Shown here piece after piece: positions 50,402 through 59,646 of a DNA stretch of 64,000 bases (the stretch's first letter is position 1; the number at the start of each line of letters is the position of its first letter). This DNA is from Parapedobacter sp051400755 (GTDB lineage Bacteria > Bacteroidota > Bacteroidia > Sphingobacteriales > Sphingobacteriaceae): the NCBI RefSeq assembly GCF_051400755.1, contig NZ_JBLFFL010000001.1, forward strand, positions 62,001 through 126,000, written 5' to 3'. The notes under the pieces were generated by a model, which saw only the letters and a program-made list of their open reading frames with translations, searched no databases and was not told the DNA's origin. Position numbers and translations under genes: made by a program.

Positions 50402-51316
50402 TCAATCGGATATCGCTTTTCTCACCAATGTTTTCACCAGCAGAAGTCCCTTTCTATTTCCCAACTGAAATCCATTCTTCCATACAAGTTTCAGTCGGCC
50501 CATGACGGTCGGGGTTTCGGTGTACTCAAAATAAGCCCGAAAAAGCCGCTTATCTCGTTCGGGAAGCCGCGCGGCGAAATATGCATAAAATGCGTAATTG
50601 GCTTCAAAATGCCGCCGGTCAACCACAGCATTTTTCCCAAATAAAAAAGAATGCAACCGGTCAAGCCAATTAACCTGATGATTATCGGTCGTGTTCTGCT
50701 CATGCTGACGGTATAACATTAATACCTTATCAAGGTATATCAGCTTTCCAAAAGTAATCGCCGCGAGTGTAAGCAAGTGATCATGCATCACAATCTTTCC
50801 GTCGAACGGTTTCACCAGGTTCATCAGCTGCCGGTTGACAATTAATGAACAGCCTTGTATCCCCGAATTCATAAACAGCGTGTTGTTCAAACGCGATGGA
50901 TGGATATCCGTTGTCTTGCGATAGGTATTTCCCTGCTTGTAAAAAAAAGCATTAGCGTAGGCAGCTGCGGGCTGTCGCTCGTCTTTAATGACAGCTACCA
51001 ACTTATTCACTTTGTCTTCAAACCAGATATCATCTTGGTCGCAAAACATGCACAAATCCGCGGTAGCGTGCTTCATCAAATGCATGTAATTTCCCGCGGC
51101 ACCCAACCCACGCACACCGTCGTCCAAAAGTTGTATCCTCTTATCCCGCTTTTGGAAATGCCTAATTAGCTCCAACGTGTCATCCAACGACCCATCGTCG
51201 TGGATCAACAGCCGCCAATGTGAATACGTCTGCCGCAAAACCGATTCGACCTGCATGGTGAGGTACTCACTGCCGTTGTACGTGGCCATCAGAATGTCAA
51301 CAGCTGGTTCGTTCAT
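50402..51316 (-). CDS. Glycosyltransferase family 2 (rhamnosyltransferase-like)
   Basis: A 304-residue GT-A enzyme: VDILMATYNGSEYLTMQVESVLRQTY, LIHDDGSLDDT, and ADLCMFCDQDDIWFEDKV (DQDD metal site), the pattern of WbbL/RgpB-type rhamnosyltransferases. No dTDP-rhamnose genes are in the window. Its start overlaps the stop of the next upstream gene by 4 bases. Confidence 0.9.
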   Translation of the reverse strand: MNEPAVDILMATYNGSEYLTMQVESVLRQTYSHWRLLIHDDGSLDDTLELIRHFQKRDKRIQLLDDGVRGLGAAGNYMHLMKHATADLCMFCDQDDIWFEDKVNKLVAVIKDERQPAAAYANAFFYKQGNTYRKTTDIHPSRLNNTLFMNSGIQGCSLIVNRQLMNLVKPFDGKIVMHDHLLTLAAITFGKLIYLDKVLMLYRQHEQNTTDNHQVNWLDRLHSFLFGKNAVVDRRHFEANYAFYAYFAARLPERDKRLFRAYFEYTETPTVMGRLKLVWKNGFQLGNRKGLLLVKTLVRKAISD

Positions 51317-52365
51317 CCACTAATTATGTTTTCAAAATCCAACACATGGTTTTTCAATTGCAATTGCTCGACGATGAAGTGATTTTTAACGCTTTTTTTT
51401 GCTTCCACTGTTGATGAAAATAAGTCGTACTTCAGGTATTCGTAACCCATTTCCATAAAATCGCCTATATATGGCGATATTACAATAGGCGTAATTCCAT
51501 AGTAAAGATACTCCACCAACTTAGTCGGACATGCCACCCGATTGATCACGATATCATCACGTAAGACAAAACCATAATGTGCACGCGCGTAGTAAGCACT
51601 AAGCTCCTGTGGTGATACTTTGGCAACGGATATGCTCTTTTCGTTATCCAAACCGGCATTGCGTAGGTAGGCGTTCATCTGTTTTAAATCACCTGTCAGA
51701 ATATCATATTGTATACGTTCCGAAAGGTTCTTTTTAATGATGGATATCATTAACTCGATATTTTGCCACTTTTGGGCATTACCACTGTACACTACTCGGA
51801 TGACGTCAAGTTGCTGTTCAGCTGGTGTGTAACCATCCTGAATAACATGGATCGGCAAGATATAATGGGTGATATACCTAGCAGGTGACCGGGGATATTT
51901 TTCACGAAAATGCCGTTCCATAGCTTTGGAAACGACAACTGCGACATCTACGCGGTTGAACAATATCCGTTCGCTCAGGTCATACGCTTTGCTCTTCCAT
52001 GATATACCCGCAAGCAGGTGCTCTTCGGGCACCACGCCATGGGCATCCAAGATGATATGGGCGTGCTTACGAACAATTAACCATGCCGGGAGCAGTGGCA
52101 ATAAATGGATAACGGAATGAATATATATCGCATCCGCTTCGCGTAACAAACTCCGTATAAAAAAAAAGTGCCTAAACAGGTTACAGCGGTATTGTATCAC
52201 ACCCGGTTTTATTTCAACGGACTCCATTTTCCAGAATAACCGGTGTGACACAAACAGATATGTCCGTTCATGGCGCTGTGCCTGCTCATCGATAGCAATC
52301 ATGCGTTGAGACATCCCCTCGGATATCGTTGCTTCCTCAGGAAAATTTGCCAAAAACAACACCAT
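51313..52365 (-). CDS. Glycosyltransferase, GT-B fold (GT4-like)
   Basis: A 350-residue protein with a GT-B-like layout: an N-terminal domain with the helix SRSLLREADAIYIHSVIHLLP-type region and HIILDAHGVVPEEHLL, then VIRVVYSGNAQKWQNIELMISII starting the C-terminal domain, and YGFVLRDDIVINRVACPTKLVEYLYYGITPIVISPYIG as the donor-binding end. The classic E-x7-E is present only in part (KLVEYLYYG). It is more divergent than its neighbours. It is linked by a 4-base overlap to the GT2 gene downstream and lies 2 bases after wecB. Confidence 0.78.
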   Translation of the reverse strand: MVLFLANFPEEATISEGMSQRMIAIDEQAQRHERTYLFVSHRLFWKMESVEIKPGVIQYRCNLFRHFFFIRSLLREADAIYIHSVIHLLPLLPAWLIVRKHAHIILDAHGVVPEEHLLAGISWKSKAYDLSERILFNRVDVAVVVSKAMERHFREKYPRSPARYITHYILPIHVIQDGYTPAEQQLDVIRVVYSGNAQKWQNIELMISIIKKNLSERIQYDILTGDLKQMNAYLRNAGLDNEKSISVAKVSPQELSAYYARAHYGFVLRDDIVINRVACPTKLVEYLYYGITPIVISPYIGDFMEMGYEYLKYDLFSSTVEAKKSVKNHFIVEQLQLKNHVLDFENIISG

Positions 52366-52367
52366 GG

Positions 52368-53483
52368 CTAGTGGTTTAGTAAAATATTAGCTATCCGCTT
52401 CCCGCTGTGGCCATCACCATAAGGACTGCTTCCGGCAGTCATTTTATTGAATTCATCCGCATTATCCAGCAGTGCGGTCACTTCATTAAAAATGTTATCC
52501 GGATTCGTACCTACTAGCCGTGCGACGCCGGCGGCAATCGCTTCTGGGCGTTCGGAAATCTCACGCATCACCAACACCGGTTTTCCCAGGCTTGGCCCCT
52601 CTTCCTGAATGCCTCCGCTATCGGTCATAATCACATGCGACTGCAACATCAGCCAGGTAAAAGCAGGGTACCCAAGCGGTTCTAACAAGACCACATTCGA
52701 CAGATTGCCAAGCAAATCATATACCGGCACGCGCACTTCGGGATTTAAGTGCACCGGAAAAACGATGGTCACATCTTTGCGCCGCGCAATCTGGCTCAGC
52801 GCTTTACAAATATCGATAATCCCGTTACCGTGATTCTCCCTACGATGCGCTGTCACCAGCATTATTTTACCCGCATCACGAATGGTTTTACGGAGCGTTT
52901 CGATTTCTTTATCGTAATAACTGCCGAGCCGTTCTTTTGCCCAATTCAAGGCATCGATTACCGTATTGCCAGTAACGTGAATTTGTGATTCAGCTACTCC
53001 TTCGTTCATTAGGTTTTGTTTGGCCCGCGTTGTCGGGGCAAAGTGTAAACTGGCAATTCGCCCCGTCAATTGCCTGTTTATTTCTTCCGGAAAAGGAGCA
53101 TAGCGATCGTACGTCCGAAGACCAGCTTCCACATGACCAACCGGGATCTGCATATAATATGCAGCCAAGGATGCCGCCATGGAAGTGGTGGTGTCACCAT
53201 GTACCAACACGTAATCCGGCTTACTCGTTTCAAGCACCTCTTTCATTTTGACCAACGCACCTGCCGTAAGTCCAAATAGATCGGGCTTAGTACGCATCAG
53301 GTCCAAATCATAATCGGGAGAGATTTCAAAGAATGAAAGCACCTGATCAAGCATATGGCGATGCTGGGCAGTAACACACACCTCCAATGAAAGCATTTCG
53401 CGTAGCTGCTGTATCGCTTTGATGACAGGAGCCATCTTGATCGCCTCAGGTCTTGTGCCAAATACAACTAAGATTTTCTTCAT
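52368..53483 (-). CDS. wecB: UDP-N-acetylglucosamine 2-epimerase (non-hydrolysing)
   Basis: A 371-residue enzyme that converts UDP-GlcNAc to UDP-ManNAc. Motifs are VFGTRPEAIKMAPVI (start), HGDTTTSMAASLAAYY, GHVEAGLRTYDRYAPFPEEINRQLT, LVTAHRRENHG and TDSGGIQEEGPSLGKPVLVMREISERPEA. It is complete. It implies ManNAc or a derivative (for example ManNAcA) in the polymer, although no UDP-ManNAc dehydrogenase is present in the window. Confidence 0.96.
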   Translation of the reverse strand: MKKILVVFGTRPEAIKMAPVIKAIQQLREMLSLEVCVTAQHRHMLDQVLSFFEISPDYDLDLMRTKPDLFGLTAGALVKMKEVLETSKPDYVLVHGDTTTSMAASLAAYYMQIPVGHVEAGLRTYDRYAPFPEEINRQLTGRIASLHFAPTTRAKQNLMNEGVAESQIHVTGNTVIDALNWAKERLGSYYDKEIETLRKTIRDAGKIMLVTAHRRENHGNGIIDICKALSQIARRKDVTIVFPVHLNPEVRVPVYDLLGNLSNVVLLEPLGYPAFTWLMLQSHVIMTDSGGIQEEGPSLGKPVLVMREISERPEAIAAGVARLVGTNPDNIFNEVTALLDNADEFNKMTAGSSPYGDGHSGKRIANILLNH

Positions 53484-53539
53484 TCAAAAGCCATCTTTAT
53501 TTTTGGTCAACCAACCAATTCATGCCAACATTCGATGTT

Positions 53540-54451
53540 TTAAGATGCTACAATTATACGAAATACATTGAAGTAATATTTTTCTCGGTGATATATCCAT
53601 TTCACAAACGCTTGCATAGCTAACATGACCTTCACAGCTAACGCAGCCATGGGGCCTTGCGTCTTGCGAAAATACAATTGCCTACTTCTGGAAAAGGATT
53701 TCAGTTTATACAGCGGCCATTTGGCGACTGTTCCATTGCCTCCCCCTTCTAAGTGTACCACCTTCGCAGCTGGTACCCAAGCGGATTTAAACCCAGCTCG
53801 TTTAAGACGCCAAGCCAGCTCTGTCTCCTCAAAATACAAGAAGAAATCCGAATCAAATCCGCCCAACCGTCGGAACACCTCGGCGCTTACAAAAAGATCC
53901 GCACCAGAAATGTAATCGACTTCCTTCGCCTGTGTATCTGCATTTTTTACCGCGATGGCGAGGTGGTCAAAAAAACGCTTTTTATAGAACCTGTACATAC
54001 CAAGCTCCGAGAATATTCCAAAAACGGAGGGAAAGTTTCCATAAGAGGCTTGCGGCTCACCTTCCGGGGTCAACAACGTCCCACCACAACACGCGATTCC
54101 TTCGTTGCCCTTCGCCTCCATGAAGGTGTGCAAAATACTAACTGCATCATTCAGAAAGTAAGTATCGGAATTGACAAAGAAAAGATAATTTCCCTTTGCG
54201 CGTTCAACTCCCTGATTATTCGCTCGGCCGAATCCTACATTCTCTTCGTTACAGATCAGTATAATATCAGCTGTGTCTTCCAACAGCTTAGCAGAATCAT
54301 CAGACGAATGGTTGTCAACGACGATAATTTCATATGGAACATCTTTTACCATTGAACGAATGCTCCGAATACACTGCAGCGTCAACTCAGCGGTATTGTA
54401 ATTGACGATAATGATCGAAACATGTATATCGGCGCCTGTCGACGTGTTCAT
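53540..54451 (-). CDS. Glycosyltransferase family 2 (WbbL-like)
   Basis: A 303-residue GT-A enzyme: VSIIIVNYNTAELTLQCIRSI, IVVDNHSSDDS, NEENVGFGRANNQGVERAKGNYLFFVNSDTYF (metal site NSD at about 94-96), then GADLFVSAEVFRRLGGFDSDFFLYFEETELAWRLKRAG, which is typical of WbbL-type rhamnosyltransferases. A C-terminal amphipathic part probably holds it at the membrane. It overlaps the upstream 514-residue protein gene by 4 bases. Confidence 0.92.
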   Translation of the reverse strand: MNTSTGADIHVSIIIVNYNTAELTLQCIRSIRSMVKDVPYEIIVVDNHSSDDSAKLLEDTADIILICNEENVGFGRANNQGVERAKGNYLFFVNSDTYFLNDAVSILHTFMEAKGNEGIACCGGTLLTPEGEPQASYGNFPSVFGIFSELGMYRFYKKRFFDHLAIAVKNADTQAKEVDYISGADLFVSAEVFRRLGGFDSDFFLYFEETELAWRLKRAGFKSAWVPAAKVVHLEGGGNGTVAKWPLYKLKSFSRSRQLYFRKTQGPMAALAVKVMLAMQAFVKWIYHREKYYFNVFRIIVAS

Positions 54452-55992
54452 TGTTTATCGGGTATTTCGTTATCAAGTCTACACTCCACCAGCAGCAACT
54501 TGCTATGCAGTATGCTCACGACAGGGAGCCAAACCGCTATTTTACGGAGCAACCAATTGCCTGTATAGTCCCCTCCCGATATTTTGATTGCACCGAATCC
54601 CATTCCCTTGAGCAACCGGGTGATTTGCTTGGGTGTAAAAACATGAATGATCGGTTTGTTGCTCAAATAAGCATCGCCAACCAGTTCACCACGCATCAGC
54701 GACCGGATGGCAAGCCACCGGTACGCGTTAGGCACAACCAATTTTACCGTTGCATTGGCCTTTAAGTTGGCTCTCAACCAAATGAAGTAATCAGCCAAAT
54801 CCTCTTGATAAGACAAGTTAAATTCCAGTACCGCTTCGTCTACTTGGCCAAAGACACCGGTAAACGGCACCACCCCCGTGATGTTATCACAGTGTTGGAT
54901 GACAAATCTCGATGCCGATTTGATGTGGTCATGTATAAAAATGTGTTCGTAATGACCCGATTGGTTGAGCAGATGCGGAGACTTGTGCATCGTGTCTAAA
55001 AACAGTGTGCCGCGCTTTATCAATGAGACACAAAAGTTCTTGGTGACCAAGGGTATCGCCCGTATTGTCGCCTTGTCAATACGTTTCATGTCAACGCGTT
55101 GTAAATCAAGCTTGGTCAACTCGTCTAAAAGATACGAAGCTAGGCATTCCGTAGTAAGAAAGTCTCGTGTATATTGCAAGAGCTGACCGGCGTAGTCGTC
55201 GTAGCGTTCGTCAGACAAGCTCCCTTGATCTACTTCTACTTTTATCCGCTCAAGTAGCGTCTTGGGTAATGTTGTCAACGTATCGTGCGGACAGTTCTCT
55301 ATATCAATAAAATACAGCAGGCAGCCATTGGCCAAAATCTCATAATGCCTTAGGCAATCCCATCCGGCTTTCTTGCATGTCACCGCGTACTTTGACCCGC
55401 GATAATCTTCATAATAATCCACTTCCCGGTTATAAATATAGGTATAAGGCCTGCCCGGATAGTTAGTTGCCCACTGTCTATATTTTGGTTTCAGATTGTC
55501 AATAATCTTTTCCTTTGGTATAGCGAAACTGATGGGTCTCACCCACGGTAGCCATCGATTTTTACCCCCCAATTCCCGCTTAAAATATAGTCCTGCACCG
55601 AAATATTCGCGCTGGATGTCGGTTTCATCTTCCCCATCGATAAAAGCGACTTCACCGGGGGCATAATACGCCGAGACGGCGTCTAATAGTTCATTGCTTC
55701 TCCGGATGGACCCATAGATAATGAACGAATAGTGTCGGCTCTGCAACCGTCCCAGTGCTTCGTCGTGGGTCACCACCCGTTGCAAATCACGACTTATATT
55801 CCCATATAATGTAAATCCCTTACCGTATAATGCACGGCGATCATCATCACGTATCGAATCGTACATATACCACATATCCGATAGCGACTCAACAGCAATT
55901 CCATATAGCCGTTTCAAGCCGTGGTACACAGCGTCTGCTTGATAATCTGGCGAACCACTCGTATTGATATAAAGGATGTTCATTCCAATCAT
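54448..55992 (-). CDS. Glycosyltransferase-like / methyltransferase-like fusion protein
   Basis: A 514-residue protein. The N-terminal part (about 1-260) starts NILYINTSGSPDYQADAVYHGL and contains KRELGGK, KYAVTCKKAGWDCLRHYEILANGCLLYF; it resembles CgeB-type or exostosin-like glycosyltransferases. The C-terminal part (about 365-500) has VLEFNLSYQEDLADYFIWLRANL, VKLVVPNAYRWLAIRSLMRGEL and HVFTPKQITRLLKGMGF. That resembles the second half of SAM-dependent methyltransferases, but no glycine SAM motif is evident. No function is assigned. It overlaps the flippase gene by 4 bases, so it is part of the polysaccharide operon. Confidence 0.55.
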   Translation of the reverse strand: MIGMNILYINTSGSPDYQADAVYHGLKRLYGIAVESLSDMWYMYDSIRDDDRRALYGKGFTLYGNISRDLQRVVTHDEALGRLQSRHYSFIIYGSIRRSNELLDAVSAYYAPGEVAFIDGEDETDIQREYFGAGLYFKRELGGKNRWLPWVRPISFAIPKEKIIDNLKPKYRQWATNYPGRPYTYIYNREVDYYEDYRGSKYAVTCKKAGWDCLRHYEILANGCLLYFIDIENCPHDTLTTLPKTLLERIKVEVDQGSLSDERYDDYAGQLLQYTRDFLTTECLASYLLDELTKLDLQRVDMKRIDKATIRAIPLVTKNFCVSLIKRGTLFLDTMHKSPHLLNQSGHYEHIFIHDHIKSASRFVIQHCDNITGVVPFTGVFGQVDEAVLEFNLSYQEDLADYFIWLRANLKANATVKLVVPNAYRWLAIRSLMRGELVGDAYLSNKPIIHVFTPKQITRLLKGMGFGAIKISGGDYTGNWLLRKIAVWLPVVSILHSKLLLVECRLDNEIPDKQ

Positions 55993-57518
55993 CTCATTAA
56001 TTTGCGTTCAAGCGTTGTATAGATTTTCAATGCATACGTGGAAATGACTTTATACTCCTCGGTTCTGAAAACAAATAGCAGTAAACACAGCCACAGCAAA
56101 ATAAAACAACCGTTAGTTAATAATTGCAAAAAGGCGTGATCTACTATAACATATCTGTCAAATAGCATCGAACCAGACCACATCAACAACAAAATGCCAA
56201 AATAGCTCAGTAAAATAAGCAAGGTCTCGCGCTTGCTGAAAGGTAAACTCCTGAATAAAAGCATTGCCGCGATGGCATGGCTTAGACACAGCCCGATGGG
56301 AAACACACTTGGCCCAAGTTTAGTATAAAGTACGATGTTAATAATGATCATAGCCAATTGAGCGAAAAGCCCGATAAATGCATAAACTTTTCCCTTATTT
56401 TGAGACAACAGCGTAAGCCCAAACAATAGATACAAAAAAATAGATAGCGACGCCCAACTGTAATACGTGCTCAATTCGCTTATTCGTGCCAACGCGTCTT
56501 CAGCGATATGCCCTTGATCGTATAAAACCTTTATCATCTCGTTGGCTGATGTTGACACGAAACAGGTAAGCAGTGTTACCAGTAACATGCCAAATTGCAG
56601 CATCTTCTTAAAATCAATGAACGCTTCGTTTACCTTTACTTGCGCGAACGAACGAGACAGGACAGGCACAAGCATGGTTGTCAACACACTTGTTAGTACG
56701 GTCAGGAAAACATCCGGTATTTTCCGCGCATAATCTAGCGAGGAAACCACCCCTATTCCCAAGCTACTTGCCAATGATTTCTCAATCACATGATTAAGTT
56801 GTGCAAAAAAATAAGGAACAAAAAATGGGAGTGCGAACAGTATGAAGGGTTTTGTTTGCCTCAAGCTAAACTCACGAACATCTGTAAGTAACGCGATCTT
56901 CCGTTTACGGAATTGCGCCAACAATAAAATAGTCAACAAAACCAATCCGATGTAATACCCCAACGTCAACGCATATATGCCCATTGAAGGGGCAAAAATA
57001 ATGATCATCACTACATTCAACGTGGTGGCTACACAGCTTGATATCTCAGGAATGTAAAATGACTCATATGCATTTAATATGCCTATCGCCAGCTGAGTAG
57101 TTTGATTGAATAAAAGTGAGGGTGTCAATACAAGTAGCATCATGGCCAATGCCTGTTTATCCTGATCAGGAAAACCAGGTGCTATAATAGAAGCAACGTA
57201 TTCCCTGTTTAGCACGATAAAAATGACTATGAAGACGGAAATCAGTGTAGTCGATACAAACAGCGACCCGGATGCCATCAAACTATCCCGCTCCCCTCGC
57301 TCAGCTTTCAGCGAAATAAATTTTGCTCTAAACGTTTCATTAATAGGCCCCCAAAGCGCTGCATCCAGTACGACAATACAATTCAATGCCAAAATCCAAA
57401 TATCTCGGTCCAAGCTAACACCGAAATATTTCGCCGCCAACATCAGATTGAGAACAGACAAAGCCATTTTCGTCATTCTCAGCATGAAAAGTATGGTCGT
57501 TTTTTTTCTCAACTGCAA
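55989..57518 (-). CDS. MurJ-like lipid-linked oligosaccharide flippase
   Basis: A 509-residue membrane protein with about 14 helices of the MurJ/MVF branch of the MOP superfamily: N-terminal LRKKTTILFMLRM..KYFGVS, then FFVPYFFAQLNHVIEKSLASSLGIGVVSSLDYARKIP, the conserved core region. It probably flips the polysaccharide repeat unit (Wzx role); a true peptidoglycan MurJ is usually encoded elsewhere. The frame starts at a TTG (57518), with a second TTG at 57512 seven bases after AGAAGGA; the first ATG (57485) would remove the conserved basic N-terminus. It is the first gene of the locus. Confidence 0.85.
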   Translation of the reverse strand: MQLRKKTTILFMLRMTKMALSVLNLMLAAKYFGVSLDRDIWILALNCIVVLDAALWGPINETFRAKFISLKAERGERDSLMASGSLFVSTTLISVFIVIFIVLNREYVASIIAPGFPDQDKQALAMMLLVLTPSLLFNQTTQLAIGILNAYESFYIPEISSCVATTLNVVMIIIFAPSMGIYALTLGYYIGLVLLTILLLAQFRKRKIALLTDVREFSLRQTKPFILFALPFFVPYFFAQLNHVIEKSLASSLGIGVVSSLDYARKIPDVFLTVLTSVLTTMLVPVLSRSFAQVKVNEAFIDFKKMLQFGMLLVTLLTCFVSTSANEMIKVLYDQGHIAEDALARISELSTYYSWASLSIFLYLLFGLTLLSQNKGKVYAFIGLFAQLAMIIINIVLYTKLGPSVFPIGLCLSHAIAAMLLFRSLPFSKRETLLILLSYFGILLLMWSGSMLFDRYVIVDHAFLQLLTNGCFILLWLCLLLFVFRTEEYKVISTYALKIYTTLERKLMR

Positions 57519-57563
57519 TTCCTTCTAAACAGCTTTATTTCAGTTCAGCGCCTTCCTGCTTTG

Positions 57564-57571
57564 CAAAGAAA
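57564..57571 (-). promoter_or_regulatory. Possible -7 element of the polysaccharide locus
   Basis: TTTCTTTG on the minus strand, about 46 bases before the flippase start. The nearest TTG upstream is 25 bases away rather than 20, so the call is weak. Confidence 0.35.
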
Positions 57572-57677
57572 GGTTTTTTTTGAGACTTTAGCCGAACAAT
57601 GAACAGCTTTTCCAAACACTTGAGATAGCCCGCTGTTTTTTTATATAACTGCATCAAGAAATAAACCATTGACGACA

Positions 57678-59108
57678 ATGCACATTAAATTGTACAACCA
57701 ATCCGCCTACCTCAACGGCAAATTCATCACGGGCCGCAAGACCTTTGATGTCGTCAACCCCGCCACAGGCGAGGCCATTGCTTCAGTACCGGACCTGGGC
57801 ATAGCCGATTGCCGAAAGGCGATCGACCATGCACACGCCGCATGGCCTGCTTGGCGTGATACCATAGCCACCGACCGCAGCGATATCGTACGGAAGTGGT
57901 ACGACCTCATCATGGCCAACCGGGAGGAGCTAGCGCGTATCATGACCATGGAGAGCGGCAAGCCGCTGGCAGAAAGCCTCACCGAGGTGGACTACGGTGC
58001 ATCGTTCGTGGAATGGTTTGCCGAGGAAGCGAAGCGCGCCTATGGTGAAACCATCCCCGCGCCAAAAACAGGCCAACGCCTCGTCACCATCCGCCAACCG
58101 GTGGGCGTGGCGGCCGCCATCACGCCGTGGAACTTCCCGCTGGCGATGATTACGCGCAAGGTGGCCCCGGCCCTCGCAAGCGGCTGCACCGTCATCCTCC
58201 GGCCGGCTTCGCAAACGCCGCTTACCGCTCTAGCAGTGGCTAAGCTGGCCCATGAGGCGGGGTTTCCACCGGGGGTTTTGAATGTGATCACCGGCAAAGA
58301 CAGCAAGGGTATGGGTACGGAGTTGGCCACCAATGAGAAGGTGCGCAAAATTTCGTTTACGGGCTCTACCGAAGTGGGACGCTCGCTGATGGCACAGGCC
58401 GCAGGCACCATCAAAAAGGTATCGCTCGAACTGGGGGGCAATGCGCCTTTTCTGGTGTTTGACGACGCGGATATTGATGCGGCGGTACAGGGGGCTATCG
58501 CAGGCAAATTCCGCAACTCGGGTCAGACCTGCGTGTCCATCAATCGCTTTTTTGTACAGGATGGGATATTTGACCGTTTCGCGAAGAAGCTCACTGCAGC
58601 GGTGAAGAAACTCAAGGTGGGCAACGGCCTGGACGAAGGTGTGCAGGTTGGACCGCTCATTAACCAGGATGGACTTGACAAGGTGAACGTGCATGTGGAA
58701 GATGCCATTGCCAAAGGCGCCCGATTGCTCACGGGTGGTAAGGCTAAATCGGGACTATTCTACGAACCCACGGTCTTGGCCGATGTCAACTCATCGTCCG
58801 TGATCGCTCGCGAAGAGACGTTCGGACCGGTATGTGCCTTATTCCGCTTCAATACGGAGGAAGAGGGCATCGCCATGGCCAATGATACGGAGTTCGGGTT
58901 GGCTTCCTATTTTTACAGCCGGGATGTAAACCGGTGCTGGCGGGTATCCGAACAGCTTGAAGCGGGCATGGTGGGTATTAATACGGGCTTGCTTTCCAAT
59001 GCGGTAGCGCCCTTTGGCGGTGTCAAGCAATCGGGCATCGGCCGTGAAGGGTCAAAACACGGACTTGACGAGTATACCGAAATCAAATACCTGTGTTTCG
59101 GCAGTTAG
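57678..59108 (+). CDS. gabD: NAD(P)-dependent succinate-semialdehyde dehydrogenase
   Basis: A 476-residue aldehyde dehydrogenase. Landmarks are ITPWNFPLAMITRKVAPALASGCTVILRPASQTPL (cofactor binding), ISFTGSTEVGRSLM, VSLELGGNAPFLVFDDAD (general-base Glu), SGQTCVSINRFFVQ (catalytic Cys) and EETFGPV. The closest recalled pattern is GabD, which oxidises succinate semialdehyde to succinate; the family is broad, so another semialdehyde is possible. The ATG at 57678 is chosen over a TTG at 57669. It ends with a 4-base convergent overlap with hemJ. Confidence 0.88.
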   Translation: MHIKLYNQSAYLNGKFITGRKTFDVVNPATGEAIASVPDLGIADCRKAIDHAHAAWPAWRDTIATDRSDIVRKWYDLIMANREELARIMTMESGKPLAESLTEVDYGASFVEWFAEEAKRAYGETIPAPKTGQRLVTIRQPVGVAAAITPWNFPLAMITRKVAPALASGCTVILRPASQTPLTALAVAKLAHEAGFPPGVLNVITGKDSKGMGTELATNEKVRKISFTGSTEVGRSLMAQAAGTIKKVSLELGGNAPFLVFDDADIDAAVQGAIAGKFRNSGQTCVSINRFFVQDGIFDRFAKKLTAAVKKLKVGNGLDEGVQVGPLINQDGLDKVNVHVEDAIAKGARLLTGGKAKSGLFYEPTVLADVNSSSVIAREETFGPVCALFRFNTEEEGIAMANDTEFGLASYFYSRDVNRCWRVSEQLEAGMVGINTGLLSNAVAPFGGVKQSGIGREGSKHGLDEYTEIKYLCFGS

Positions 59109-59641
59109 CTGCGCTCCCGGAGTTTTTTGTATCCCTTCACCGCGAGCATCAGCATCACGGACAACAGCAGCAGGCCCAGCACGCCGTATATCCAGTTGAT
59201 AGCGCTCTTGAGCACGACCGCAAATACGATGGCAAAGAGGATCACAGTGGCCAGTTCGTTCCACAGGCGGAGTCCCGTGGATGTCCACCTGCTTGCTTCA
59301 TTCCGGAGCCTGTGCATTGTCCGCTGGCAGATGAAATGGTAAATGATCAGGCCGAGCACAAAGGTCAGCTTGACGTGCATCCATCCCGCCTGTAGCAACG
59401 CCGGGGTGATATAGAGCATCGTTAGACCCGCCGCTACCGCCAAATACATCGATGGCGTGGTAATGATCCACCACAATTTGCTTTCCATCACCTTGAATTG
59501 TTTGTGCAACACCAGGTATTCGGATTCGGGCTTTTGCCTGGCCTCGGTATGGTAGATGAATAGCCGCACCATATAAAACAACCCCGCCATCCAGGTGATG
59601 ACAAAGATGATGTGTATGGCTTTGGCGTAAAGGTATACCAT
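59105..59641 (-). CDS. hemJ: Protoporphyrinogen IX oxidase HemJ (UPF0093)
   Basis: A 178-residue membrane protein with four or five helices: LYAKAIHIIFVITWMAGLFYMVRLFIYHTEA (conserved His10 and Arg), then ESKLWWIITTPSMYLAVAAG and GWMHVKLTFVLGLIIYHF (conserved His and Lys). It oxidises protoporphyrinogen IX in haem synthesis. It lies 5 bases after hemE, so it is in the same transcript. The C-terminal helix may be family variation. Confidence 0.9.
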   Translation of the reverse strand: MVYLYAKAIHIIFVITWMAGLFYMVRLFIYHTEARQKPESEYLVLHKQFKVMESKLWWIITTPSMYLAVAAGLTMLYITPALLQAGWMHVKLTFVLGLIIYHFICQRTMHRLRNEASRWTSTGLRLWNELATVILFAIVFAVVLKSAINWIYGVLGLLLLSVMLMLAVKGYKKLRERS

Positions 59642-59646
59642 GGTAT

